From positions 24,900,339 to 24,964,338 of the forward strand of contig NC_054543.1 of the NCBI RefSeq assembly GCF_017654505.1: DNA of 64,000 nucleotides, given 5' to 3'. The DNA is from Polyodon spathula. Lineage: Eukaryota > Chordata > Actinopteri > Acipenseriformes > Polyodontidae. A program made the translations under genes and the position numbers. The notes below the pieces were generated by a model, which saw only the letters and a program-made list of their open reading frames with translations, was not told the origin of the DNA and made no database searches. Of the stretch, positions 35,337-47,632 are shown piece after piece. Every line of letters begins with the position of its first letter. The stretch's first letter is position 1.

Positions 35337-36654
35337 AAAAATTTTCCCCAAAATAGTAAAACATATTCAATCTTTTATCAAATTACTTTGTTTAATGCCG
35401 ACATTAGGAGAACTGTGCAGAATTGGGTAAAGTGCATTATCCTACTGTAGGCATTCAAGAAATGTATTCATTAAATTAGCGAAGTGCTCCCCAGTGCTTT
35501 CTTCCACAGCAGTGTGAAAGAATCTAAAACATGCTATATTAAAAACCAAGCAATACATCAATAGCTGTCATCTTTCAACATGCCTTGCAGGATATTGTAA
35601 ACATTCATTTCACACACCATATAAATGAGCCGAGTGCACTTGCAAACTACGTTATGAACACAAGTAAACTGAAAAATCCCAAAAGGGGGAAGAAAAAAAA
35701 AAAAACTTTAGCTCGCACGCATATTCTTTCATGTAGGTTTTTAAAGTCTGTATGTTTAGTAATGTGTACAAATGATGTATGTGTAATGTATGTGTACAAA
35801 TGATACTTGTTTTTATGCAAGCAAACTTGCAACGCTGATAGGTCAACAGATTTAATAATAGTAAACACTATTCAAACAATAATCATAATACAAAATAATC
35901 TCTCAGATCGTTGTCGCTCGAATCTTCTCCCAAGTTAGCACCAATCTTACTGCTGATACAAACTAGTCCTGTAAAGATTGTGAATGGCATTTCTGACCTG
36001 AACACATTGTATCCCAAATCAAACGTTAGACAATTTGATCCCGTTGTCCAGCTTCCACGTGGCGTACCTGGGAATTTATTTTCTTGCTGCAGTCACAGCA
36101 GCAGACAAACACCTGCTGTCTTGCAAACTATTACTGTGAGACTGGATATGGGGGCAACTAAATGTTGCATTCCCAACAAAAAAAAGTTGACTGACATTTG
36201 TTTCACAGTCATCATGAAACCATAATTTGTTTCTTTATCATTATTTATTTAGACACTTAGTTGTAAAAAACATAAAACAAAAAACAAACAAAAAAAAACA
36301 CTGTAAACATTTGCCATGTCAAATATTACCAACTGCATTAAAGTACTTTGTCTCAGATGCTGACTGTACAACAAATATGACGTGCGGCGGGAAGTTCGGA
36401 AGAGTTCAATTACGCTGTTATCGGGGGTTGTGGGGGTGGATATGTTTTTAAAAATGGGTTTGTAATTTTTTTTTTTTTTCAGCTTTTTGGCACACTGACC
36501 CATTTTCCAGTGTTCATAAAACAGAAGCCATGTGGACTACACTATATACATTATACAGTTAAAAAATGTTACCGACCCAATTGGGCCTATGGTGCTTCAT
36601 AACTACTGGCCAAACTGCGCTCTCTACCGACCCCGGGTCGCTGGGCCATGGTTA
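35337..36654. other. No recognisable feature
   Basis: Rest of the block inserted in, or replacing, Penelope-like sequence. Frames at 35911-36225 and 36227-36451 show nothing I recognise. Confidence 0.4.
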
Positions 36655-37450
36655 ATGTCGAACCTTGGTTATAATATTCTGGGTTCGATAACTGTCTTAT
36701 TGCCTCTAATCTGTAATTATCCAAATCTTGAATTACTATGGCACTCCCCTTATTTGCTGGTTTAATTATAACATCATTAAGCTCTAAAACCTGTCTAAGA
36801 GCTTGAATTTCCTACGGACTGCAATTATTTTTGACATGGCATTGCTTTTTTTTTTACCAGCTTATCAATGACTTTCTCAACTCATTTAGAATAAGTTTGA
36901 ATGCCAACATTAAGGTTAGCATTAGGTAGAACATCCAGATGGTTCCCTTAAGATTTCTATATTACTTTTTTCAGTTGTATGTGAAACATTAGATACACGT
37001 GCAGTGTGGCAAAATATATTAATAAGGTGTAATATTCTTGCAAACTTAAAGCAATCAATTTCAGTTCTCATAGCATTTAGCCTCGATATCGGAGCAAATG
37101 ACAATTCCTTATTCAAAAGGGATTCCTGAGCCGGAGTAAGATTTAATTTGGTCTCGTCAGTTGATTGTCCTGATCCCAATACAGATGCCTTCCTCCTTTT
37201 CTCCTCCTCGTTTTCTAGATGGGGCACTCCTGCTTTGTCCGGAGTTGTTGGCATTCCTAAAAAAGATGTTGCCCCATGCTGATTTGGAGCAGTAGATTCT
37301 TCTACTGAGGTGGACGATAGATGTAAATCCAGATTTCCTCTAGATCTTACTTGCTTGTATCTTTATCCTTACCTTACTGTATTTATTCTTTTCCAGTCAT
37401 ATACAGTCCCTTCCTTATAATTCTTAGTGTCTCTTTGGAACTTTCTTATT
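36655..37450 (-). pseudogene. Penelope-like element N-terminal region
   Basis: On the minus strand, a charged leader and then LTPAQESLLNKELSFAP (37254-36922 frame), the start block of Penelope-like proteins. After frame changes follow ALRQVLELNDVIIKPANKGS and NYRLEAIRQLSNPEYY. The last block is the one that should lead into the DPTTGIKE block now at 33.7 kb. Multiple stops. Sequence 5' of about 37260 is AT-rich and uncertain. Confidence 0.75.
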
Positions 37451-37970
37451 TTATATTTTTTTTAAATTTTTTTTGGTAAAATCCTCAATAGACTCACTGA
37501 CTTTTGTCAGAGCCAAGGCATAATCAGGTTCCTTATTCATTCCATAATCAGGTTCCTTACTCATTTCATGCAATTGAATTTCCACTGCCTTGATTTCATC
37601 CATGCCACTATTTCAATGATGTTTAGTTTCCTCAGTGGTTAGCAGTATTAAGTCAAATTAACATTTATTCAAAATGTGCCCCCATTTCTGAAGGAACACA
37701 AAAGCTGGTTGTTTGTCCCAGTTATTCAGATAAAGTTACTGCATGGTATTAAAGGTTATCATTACTGCAGGTTATTAGAGGTTATCATTACATTTTAAAA
37801 AGTAAAAAATATAATAAAGAAATTATTTAATATTAATATTTCATATGCTATAACATATGCAAGAAATTGGATGTATTTTTAAGGCGCTTAGTCAGCACTA
37901 ATTGAAGATAACGATATTACTTTTCAAAGAATGTTTTTTTTTGGAGAACTCCTGTAGCGCATACGGTTAA

Positions 37971-38063
<93 letters not shown>

Positions 38064-38095
38064 TAGAGATATATAGCGACCAAATTATATCTAGT

Positions 38096-38150
<55 letters not shown>

Positions 38151-38857
38151 TTAATCGTATATTATAATAGTATATATATATATATTATAGCTAGTACATA
38201 TACATCATAAAACTTGCATTGCAAATTTTTAGCCATGTCATATACAGGGTGATTGATGTGGTAAACTGTTTTGGGTACAGGTGTGTATCGCTATTATATG
38301 CATTATTATCTCTATGTGAACTTGCAGAATAAATAGGTTCCTTACAACCCCTTGTAACATCAACAAAGACATAAATAGCCTCACTCATTCGCTGTAGTAA
38401 GCATCCATTTTTTTACTCTGTGAATGTGGCCACTACTGCTCATCTATGGATGTGCCTGTCTGTCAAGCACATTTCTTAGGGACTGCTGCCATCTGCCAGT
38501 GAAAAACAAAACTGCACTATAGTACCATGTAGTCTGTTATTTAGTGTACCATGTCGAAAAGATGTGTTAAACTTTGTAGATTCACATATAACCCCCTGCA
38601 TGCTATCCTCACAGGAGTGACAAATTTTGACTTCCTTGCACCACGCGAAAATCACGTGATGAAACTATAATATTTTTTAAGAAACATACAACAGATATTT
38701 ACAAAACTGTTCAACTGTTGAGACTTTGAATAACAGTTTGCAATGCTTTGTGAATATCACATTATATGTAGATCATTTACAGAAGACAGAAGTATTAAAT
38801 ATCATAAACACCAGGAAATAATATGTTATGGCATTCAAACCTGGTCTGGTGACATGT
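37451..38857. other. No gene; TA/GA microsatellite cluster at 37974-38190
   Basis: A (TA)n run, then (GA)n to about 38059, then a second TA run at 38099-38148 and a short third near 38171. No coding signal elsewhere. Confidence 0.6.
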
Positions 38858-38997
38858 GACAGAAAGACAATGATTCTTGGTGGTAGATCTTACTCTCGAC
38901 CTGCGAGGGTGCTAAGTAACGGGATCAGCAGACTCTGACTACGTGAACTGACACTTCCGAGGGTTCCAAAGGAAGTCGGTCATGTAGAAAATAGACG
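38858..38997 (+). repeat. LTR 5' fragment, Gypsy-like family variant
   Basis: Starts TGTGACAGAAAGACAATGAT and shares TTCTTGGT, GCGAGGGTGCTAAG and GAAGTCGGTCA blocks with the Gypsy LTRs elsewhere, but on the plus strand and divergent. It breaks off where DIRS gag-like sequence begins. Confidence 0.6.
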
Positions 38998-39089
38998 GAG
39001 CCCCACCTCCATGGACCGTCCCAGGACCCCCTGCTGGACATTCCCCACGCGCAGGTCCCCCGCAGCTACTCCCCATTTCCTCAAGCGAG

Positions 39090-39880
39090 ATGGGTGAAGT
39101 GCTCAAAGCAGGCAAGGGACATCATGAACCTAAATGCTCAGATGACCCAAGTCCTGGAGCTCCTGTCCAGACAGGTACCTGTTGCACTGGCCACAGTTCC
39201 AGCTCCATTGCTACCCTAAGTACCGTACCATCTCTGCCCCAGGGGAAGATGCACAGGTCATGGCACAGGAGGACACGCTCTCTATAAAGGCCTCCTGGGG
39301 TGAGGCCTCCTTCTCCTCTAGGATGGAGGTAGGAGGGGAGCCTGAGCTCTCTGCCGAGGTGGAACCTGACTCAGAGGTGGCCTCAGAAGCCAGTGTGCCA
39401 CCACTATCAAGCTCAACGTCAGCACTGATGGGACGCGCTGCAACTTTTTTGCAAGTCCCCTGGATTCCAGCGGCAGAACCAAGCCAGTCCTTGTTTTGGA
39501 CACAGTCGATGGCTTCTCACCCACAAAAATTCCCGGTCTTCCCAGACTTCATGGAGGAGGTACAATCCTCCTGGGCTTGTCTGGCCTCAGTCTCAAGAAT
39601 GCTGAAGCAAGCCGCTCAGCTTGCTCCTGAGAAGGCATGGAGAAGCTGGTACTGGTGGGTTTTCCCACAGTAAACTCCACCATTGCAGCCTTGGTCAAGG
39701 CTTTGCCAGTGGGAGGATTGGCCAAAGACCCTGTGTGCCCAAACGTGCATTGCAGGTAACCTTCCTGGAAAACATGGCAGGTATGCTGACGGCCTATATG
39801 GACGGCGTACTGCATGAGACCCTGCTCCCAGAGCCGGTGGCCCCTGATTTGCGCCTCTTGCTGAGCACAGGCTCCTGACA
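39090..39880 (+). pseudogene. DIRS gag-like remnant
   Basis: Reads LNAQMTQVLELLSRQVPVAL around 39125-39190, then FPDFMEEVQSSWACLAS and MLKQAAQLAPEKAW near 39535-39640. After a frame change come VNSTIAALVKALPVGGLAKD and AGMLTAYMDGVLHE. This resembles the gag-like first ORF of DIRS elements. At least two frameshifts. Confidence 0.65.
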
Positions 39881-40136
39881 CGGATAAAGCTGCACTGCTA
39901 GATGAGCCCATATCCCCGGAACATAATTTTGGGCCAGCAACAGAGGAGATCCTGCAGCGATCCCACTGAGAATGCAAGGCATCTCAGCAGGGGGAAGGCA
40001 GGACGTGGCCAGTCCACACTTTACCGTCCCAGGAGGCGGTTCCAGGGCCACCGCCCTAGGCAGCTGCCCCAAACTCGCCCGCCACAACCACAGCATCCCC
40101 AGCAGCGCACCTGAAGGCGTGCGGCTTCAGACTCCC

Positions 40137-41330
40137 TTTTCTGCACACCAGCTGCATTGCTGGCTTCTTTACACCTCGGATACCAGGGTGCTCGCCGTCG
40201 TGCACAACGGTTACGAGCTTCAGTTCCACTTGGTACCTCCTCCCTTTCGAGGAATCACAAATTCTTTCATAACAGACCCTCTCCAGGCATTAGTACTTCA
40301 GAAGGAAGTGGCTGCCTTGTAGTGCAAGTGAGCTATTCGTCTCGTAGACCCCACCTCCTTCAGAAAGGGGTACTACTCAAGATATTTTCTGGTGCCCATA
40401 AAAAGATGCTAGCTTTCGCCCCATTCTAGACCTGAGGCTTCTTCTCAACAGGTTCTTAAAAGAAACTCACTGATACATTCTCCAGTCAGTCAGGCCAGGT
40501 GACTGATTCACCACCATGGACACGCATTTTCAAGTTCTCATTCTTCAAGATCACAGGAAGTATCTCCGCTTTGCCTTTCAGGGAAGCGTTTACAAGTAGA
40601 CTTTGCTGCCATTCGGCCTCTCCCTAGCTCCTTGTATGTTTTCAAAGTGCATAGACGATATCTTGCCCCCCTTGCGTTGCCTCCGCTGCATAGTCCCTCT
40701 TCAGGTGTGTCTCTGTAACCCAGCATTGCGGGTTCAGGAACACAGAATGTTTGGCCTGTCCTCCCATCGGCTGAGCCTTGACCAAGGCTGCAATGGTGGA
40801 GTCTATTGGGGAAAATGAACTTTCTCGCCGATTGGTCGATCTGATTACAGTCACGAGAGGGAGAAGTGGCCCACACAGCAGTAATGACGGAGCATCTGGC
40901 GAGGCTGGCCCTCACCATCAATGATGCAAAGAGTCAGTTTACACTAGTGTAGTGCAAAATGTACTTGGCACTCTAGCTGGACTCCACTACAATGTGCACT
41001 ATCCAAGGTCGCTTCTCCCTGTTTCGACAGGGATCGCAGGTCACTCTGATATTGTGCCAGAAACTGTTGGGTCTGATGGCTCCAATATCAGCCATTCAGT
41101 TGTGTCTACTCCGCATGCGCCCACTACAAGCGTGGCTCAACACATTTCACCTACATCTCAAGCGTAACAGACACCATCAGCTGGCGGTGTCTCAAACATG
41201 CTTGGCAGCCCTACACTGGTGGAGGATGACCTCTCACCTGTGCGAGGGTGTGCGGATGGGAGTGCTGTTAAACCGCCAAGTCTCCAACTTGGGTTGGAGG
41301 GTGGTCTGGGAAGGCAGGAGCCCGTGGATC
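40137..41330 (+). pseudogene. DIRS RT remnant with an inverted insert
   Basis: RT motifs in order: YELQFHLVPPPFRGITNSF, then FRPILDLR, FFTTMD-like GDWFTTMD, DHRKYLRFAFQGSVYK and LPFGLSLAPCMFSKCIDD. Where YLDD should follow, about 40669-40860 is a reversed gag segment. RT sequence resumes with TEHLARLALTINDAKS near 40895 and continues to AWLNTFHLHLKRNRHH and a VSNLGWRVVWEG linker. Many stops. Confidence 0.8.
40669..40860 (-). repeat. Inverted gag segment within RT
   Basis: On the minus strand it encodes DSTIAALVKAQPMGGQAKHS and CWVTETHLKRDYAAEA, matching the plus-strand gag block at about 39670-39770 (NSTIAALVKALPVGGLAKD). The nucleotide match includes CTCCACCATTGCAGCCTTGG in opposite orientation. 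Confidence 0.8.
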
Positions 41331-41465
41331 CTGGTCAGTCCTCGCTGTCTGATATCTGTACTTGTGCTAGCTGGGCTATGTCGCATACTTTCTCCAGGTT
41401 CTACCGCTTTAGTGGTAGATCCTTCCCTGCCTTTATTAGGCACCGAGGGTCCTTCAGGTTGTAAG
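41330..41465 (+). pseudogene. DIRS tyrosine recombinase, last segment
   Basis: LSDICTCASWAMSHTFSRFY: the final recombinase block with the expected nucleophile Tyr in RFY. It is fused to RT-linker sequence by a deletion, and the catalytic Arg and His regions are absent. Confidence 0.75.
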
Positions 41466-41846
41466 CTCACACCGCTAAAGCTTGGGTTATGCGGTTCTGA
41501 TGCGTCCCTCATATACTGCCGTTCCTTCTCCCTCTAGACTGCTCTGGTATACTTTCCCGTAAGTAATGTTGGTGGTCGTCTTCGAATTGAAAGGGAACAT
41601 TAGGTTACCTACCGAAACCCTGGTTTCCTGAAAGAGAAGATGACCACCAACCATGAGGTTGCATTTGTCTTAATGGTTTTAATCCCTCGGTGGGCAGGAC
41701 TGAGCGTGTCATCCCAGGAAGGGGCTTACGGAAGTTCTGATATAAAGTTCTCAGTAATACCTACCCAATAGGCAGGTATATCCCATAAATAATGTTGGTG
41801 GTCGTCTTCTCTTTCAGGGAACCAGGGTTATGGTAGGTAATCTAAC

Positions 41847-42460
41847 ATTTTTTTAAATTCCATAAACTTATGGGATTCAATTCCTTTAAATGCACAAATT
41901 TAATCAGAATAATTAAAAAAAAAAATGAAGATTCAACTTCTTGGCATGTGTCAGAGCTGAACTGAGTTTAACTGTGTTTTCCAAAGAAGGATGTTTTTAA
42001 AAACCAGTAAGATTTTATTCTAGTCCTAATTCATAGCTCCAGAAGGCATATTACACTAGATCAAATTTGACAGCTTTATTTGATGAGTCCAAGGAACAAT
42101 GCAGACATTTTTGCAAGACAGCATATAAGTCACCTTAGTGAAGAGAGCATTTTGAAGAGCCAAGATTGAAAGATAGATATTTTCAATAATTGTCCCTTCA
42201 TATTTAATTTTGTAGGCAGTAATCTTCTTTATAAAGAAATATGCTCAAAAGAGTAGATATTGCCTATGAATTTGCAATTGCGTAGGGAGTGGTTTAGTTA
42301 TATAACACTGTTTTGGGTAATGACATGAAACGTAAGAAAAAACTGATTTTACATATTTTGTTCCATCCACTATGGTGCATAACTTTAAAAAATGTGTAAA
42401 ATCTGAGGTGAAACTAGTTCAATTGTTATGACACATGACTGATCATATATGTAGGAAAAG

Positions 42461-42500
<40 letters not shown>

Positions 42501-45000
42501 TAAGGAATTCATTTTGAGATGTCATCCATTCATAACCAAGAATATATTCTGTAAAAACATAGATAAAATATTTATCTCATACTTATGCCAGGTTGTCTAG
42601 CCAAGTTTCAGGTACAATGCTGAAGAAAAGATATGCAAGCATGTCATACATTACAAAATAGGCCTAAATTACATTTAACACCAAGGTGTCCATTATCAAT
42701 AAGTCTGCAGTCCGCTGCTACATCTTTGCTTGTTTATTTTCAAAGAGTAATGAAACACCAGCAGCTAAAAACAATCTGTAAACATCTGCTGCAATAAACG
42801 GTAACTTATACTTGTGTCCTGATTCTGAATCTATCTGTTACCTGCTTTATTTTTCATCAAATGCATCCTTGCTGCTAATGCAGCCACAGTAGCAAGTGAA
42901 ACAAAAGAACCACATTAGAGAGGTCAAACGTAATCAGTAGTCTTTGATTGATACAAGAAGTTCATTTTATCCATCCAATTAGACCAGTAAAAAAAGCATT
43001 CCAATAACGTAGATCAGCTAAGAATAGCTTTTATAAGTACTGTACAGGCCTGGAACATGAGAAACTGATGCTCAGGTTAATTGCAATCTATAGTGTGAGA
43101 ATCCAAGGGTTTGTGAAGGGTATTCAAGGTTATCATTATATTTTACAGTAAGCCTAAAGTGTTGGCATCCCACATAAAAGCAATGAACAGTAGGAGGAAA
43201 TGGGGGAATATCAAGATACTGATGTAAGCAACAACACACAATAGGGTGTGTAGTAGTTATAAAATGACTGCATTCCAGAAAGTGCAATGCCTGCATACCT
43301 AATGCACACCCTGGAGTGTGTTATTGCACTTATGCAATGGCTTTATGTTAGTTTTATAAAAATAAAACAAAAGGAGTCTGAGTTTTTATGTGGTTTCACC
43401 ATGAAACCACTGTGCTGCTTAAGTCCCTTGGCATCTGTCCAGCAAATTGTTTCCTTCTGATGGTAAGTAGAGGAACAGTTCTTGAATGTGCTCAAGCACA
43501 ACCCTGCTTTACATTTAGAGCACATCCATCTGGTACGACCCAGCTGATAAGGGAAAGAGCATTTCAATATAAAGTGGAGCGATCGAAAAAAGGAGCCAAG
43601 TTAGAAGCAACAATGTGTGAATGTTGGGTTCCAGCACCTTTCCAATTGTGCCTATTTGCTTGATGTTTGACAAGGTTGCCCCAATTGCTTCTCCTAACTT
43701 GGGCTTTTGTGTCTGATATGACCACTTTAAACGGCTGTTGTGTTTTTCTAACTTATTTTTTTACATTGACATTGTTTTTCTTATATATACATATTATATA
43801 TTTGTGCCATATAAAAATGTGAGAAACGTCATCTGTGTGTGTGTGTCCATGTGTCTGCGGTTATTGTTCTTATACAGTTCTCTATAAAGTCCTGTTACAG
43901 CTTGCAAGGTTGTGGTTCTATTTGAACTTCCCGCTGCTGACGTTACCACAAATTATCCAACTTCAAATAACTACTGAGACCTGATCCCTTCTTTGTGCAT
44001 CACTGGGAACTTTGTTGTATAAATATTAAATATAAACTCTACTTTTCATATTACTTCAATTGGCGCATAGATTAAGCATATGCTTCCTCATCTAAATAAT
44101 TTTGTTGAAATGTATATTAATCCAAGTTATTACATACTCTGAATTGGTTAATTCATTGTGCATATTCTTATTGCAGTTATTTACATTTGGGAGCAATAAT
44201 TGTAATACAAGTTATAACAAAATTAGAAGTTGGGATTAATACCCTAGATAACTAAATTAAGTAAATATCCACTACAATATTCAAATTAACTCAGAAATGG
44301 GGCAATGATCAAATTCTATGCATTTATTAGGCAACTCATTTGAATTACACATTTCAATAAACAAAATACATTTCTTGCACACTCTAGAACAAGAAGTAAT
44401 ATTCTATTCCTAGAACAATTTATCCACTAACTTGATAGCATTAGTTACAGTTAATTTCTCTAGTCATAAATTGTTTTATATTTGACATGTTGAATACTTA
44501 TTGACTTTCAACAAGAAAGTCAGCCTTCCTGGGGTGATGAGAACACTGCAGTTTCTTCCATCTCTCTACGGATCTGAAGTTCCACCAAAAGAAAAGAAGA
44601 CGGTTGTGCTTGGGAATTAGGCATTATATTGTGTCGGCTCTCAGCAAAACAATAGTTATTTTCAAAGGGAGGCAGCTGTTGATTTCTAATAGTCTTGCAA
44701 CTTATCTTTGATTTGTTGAAAGGTTTTCAACTGGAAATAGTTCAGTTGATCAGATGTAACGTACAGTTCAAAGAATGCATTGCAATTGAAAAGTTATGTA
44801 GCTTGTAAAAGTGTTCTCGCTGCAATTCATTGGTAAGGCTACGGGACCTTGCAGATGCACAGCTGCGGGCTAGTTGCTTCAGTTCATTTTGGGGATGGTT
44901 TCAAGCAGCGAAATAAAAACAAAGACCCATTTTCAGATCAATGCAGTATCATGTTTCCTGGTTCAGAGAGCAGGGCCCTCTTCAGAGCTAATTTGAGCCT
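41847..45000. other. No gene; (ATA)n at about 42463-42500
   Basis: About 3 kb of AT-rich DNA without any recognisable element or gene. The frame at 43388-43663 (91 codons) has no motif I know and I do not call it. Confidence 0.5.
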
Positions 45001-45014
45001 CCTCTTTTAGCCTT

Positions 45015-45129
45015 TTCAGAACATGATTTTAGTCATTTTCAGACCTGATTTCAGAGCATGACTTCAGAGCATTTCAGACCATGACTTCAGAACATTTCAG
45101 AACATGACTTCAGACCATAACTTCAGACT
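45015..45129 (+). repeat. Degenerate short tandem repeat
   Basis: Irregular repeats of about 22-23 bp built on TTTCAGAACATGACTTCAGA, four to five units with variation. Confidence 0.7.
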
Positions 45130-45497
45130 TGTCCCAGTCTTTTGAATTAAACTCCGACCCATCCTGATTGGATCGTTGAATTCATGGGTGGCGTTTAAAG
45201 TCATGCAACATGCTTAATTTCTGGTTAGTTAGTCTCTGAGCCACATCTTGGCCTTGCCCACAGCTTGTGTTTGACAGTTTGACCAAAGTTCCTTTGTCAT
45301 GTCAAGGGTGATTGACTGCTCCCCGCCTCTCCACGTTCTTGAGCGGGGGAAGAGACCTTCTTCTCGACAATGTCCAGAATTGCCTGTTTGCAGAGATTTC
45401 AGTTTGTGACACCTGAAGTGCAGATTTGTCTGTCCACTGCGCTGTCCACTACAGCAGTTAAAAAGGAACAGAATAAAAACAAAACAGTAACAGTGCA

Positions 45498-45594
45498 GGA
45501 CAGGCAACCCCAGGCAGTGCGGGAAAGGCAACCCCAGGCAGTACGGGACAGGAAACCCCAGGCAGTGCGGGACAGGCAAGCCCAGGCAGTGCTG
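45498..45594 (+). repeat. 24-bp tandem repeat, four units
   Basis: Units of the type GACAGGCAACCCCAGGCAGT plus GCGG, repeated four times with few changes. As 24 is a multiple of three, the frame 45370-45612 stays open and would encode a repeated DRQPQAVR octapeptide. I find no support that this frame is a gene, and the C-rich minus strand is open too. Confidence 0.85.
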
Positions 45595-46808
45595 GCGGAC
45601 CCTCAGGAGTGAAGCCAGGAAAGGAGCCCCCAGCCAAGAGGGCAGCAACAGGAGCTCCACTTCTCCCCCTGGTGATGGAGTCAGAACCAGTCGTGGTGCT
45701 GCAGGTGGCCACTCTGGCAGTGGATGCAACGGTGCTGGCCATCTTTGCGGCCGCTGCGCCTAGACTGTTTTCCGTCTATGTAATGGCACAGTAGCCAAAA
45801 CAGACAAACAAAACAAACAGACAGTAACAAACAGGGCATGAATACTAAACACACAAGTATTGTGTTGGTTGAAAGCCAGCACGTATAGCCATTGTTATTT
45901 TTAACTTTTATTATTTCTCCTCTCTCTCTCCCATTGCTTCTCCCTGAACACTTAACCCCGAGTGAGTAAAACACTGCACAGTTTTATGCAGCTGTACTGC
46001 GACTAGATTGCTAATCAATCATTTAATTGAGGGTTTTCACCCACGTGACCCCAGCACCATACTGGCAGTCAAAACAGCGATGGCAGCTAATGCAAATTCG
46101 GTATCTTCCACACTACAGTGTGAGTTATTTGCCACAGAAAACACATCTCACCTCCAGAGTCAGGAAGAAATAAGTGCCAGATTCTAGGAGTTTGTGATCC
46201 CTATTATGCACCACTGGTGCTTTTTAGAGTACTTAAAGAGAGCTATGAACTCCCCGACCTCTGAGATATTTGGATCTGTTTTGCTGAGAACCCATCTCCC
46301 TACATAGCTTCCCAGATGAAGACATATAAAAGTATTGATATTTATAAGTACTTCATCTCAGGATGGGTAAACAGCCTGATTGTTTGGCATTTAGACAAGA
46401 AGTAATTCTATGTAATCATGGCCAAGGTAGGGAATGTTACTGTTAGCAACACGACTGTATCGCTAGCTCAAACAACACGACAGAACATGTTTTTTTACCT
46501 ATAAAAAGGTGAAAACAGACGGCAAGTACAGTTGTTCTGTTCATTCGTTTTTCTTTCAGTATTGAAATACAGATTAATATTTGCACAATGCAGATATTCA
46601 GCTATGAAAACTCGACAACTTACAATGATAAACAGACTATGATCCTAGGTCTCTTAATGTAACAAAAGAAGTAATGTCTTTAGTGATTACAATTGCAAAA
46701 TTTGATACTACACTATTAAAAACATAGACCGTCATAGCTAATAATTAATGACTGTGTTGAGTCAAATTTAAATCCACAGATTAATTATTATTATTATTAT
46801 TATTATTA

Positions 46809-46845
<37 letters not shown>

Positions 46846-47130
46846 GTTCCACACTTAAAATACATTACTTTTTTGCTGTAGAAATGTATCTCTATGAAAT
46901 ATTTCAATACAATTAAAAGGATTAAATCTATTTACATTATTATTTTTAATAATATTATTGTATCGCCATATTAGTACATTGTCATTCACAGTGCAGTGCC
47001 TTTAGGATTCTCTTCACAATGAAGGATTTTTTTTTAAAGGATGAGAATCACCAACCCACTTAAGTTAATCCCGTTTAAGTATATATTTATTATGAAAAAA
47101 AAATTGACTATACAATTAAGCATGTTAAAC

Positions 47131-47192
<62 letters not shown>

Positions 47193-47632
47193 CTGCCATT
47201 GACACATTGATATGCAGCACTTTTTGACCACCAACATGGTGATGGGAGAAAATGTGACATCACATAAAAACCCTCAATTGGAATCTCGGTACATCTGCAC
47301 CTAAACTCCCACTGCTCACAAATTAATACACATTTTATCTGCACGTGGAGTGATTGTGCAATCCCCGTGCCTAAATACAATTATATATTTTAAATCACTT
47401 GTGCTCCACACCCCAATTATATCCTCTGCACCAATATATATACACCAACATTAATACACCACAAGCAACATATAACACAAAATACGCACAGGGGCGGGGC
47501 ACACTGCCACACTGCTTAAATAGTTTTATTTAACAAGGTATCATATTCAAAACATGTTGTATCACAAAACAATTTGTAACCCCTTGAGAATGATTGATAA
47601 TTACGCATGACAGCAATACAATTGAAAAATAC
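45595..47632. other. No gene; (ATT)n at 46784-46843 and (AAT)n at 47132-47192
   Basis: AT-rich DNA with two trinucleotide microsatellites. Frames that include them (for example 47034-47237 minus) are low-complexity artefacts. Confidence 0.6.

Larger units (their letters stand above)
38998..41846 (+). mobile_element. DIRS retrotransposon with rearranged interior
   Basis: Plus-strand DIRS copy: gag-like region, RT, a short RT/RNase H link, the last part of the tyrosine recombinase, internal complementary region (about 41570-41660) and right terminal repeat ending TTTCAGGGAAC at 41822 plus a 24-base extension. RNase H and most of the recombinase are deleted. The left terminal repeat is not seen. 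Confidence 0.85.

Noticed and set aside
39549..39977. 142-codon minus-strand frame
   Set aside because: It overlaps the DIRS gag-like region, whose plus strand carries the recognisable motifs.
43388..43663. 91-codon frame as a possible host exon
   Set aside because: No recognisable domain, no supporting splice context and low-information composition.
45229..45742. Two long minus-strand frames rich in Pro, Leu and Cys
   Set aside because: They are the opposite strand of the 24-bp tandem repeat; no motif or start context supports a gene.
47034..47237. Open frame with poly-isoleucine or poly-leucine
   Set aside because: Translation of an (AAT)n microsatellite.
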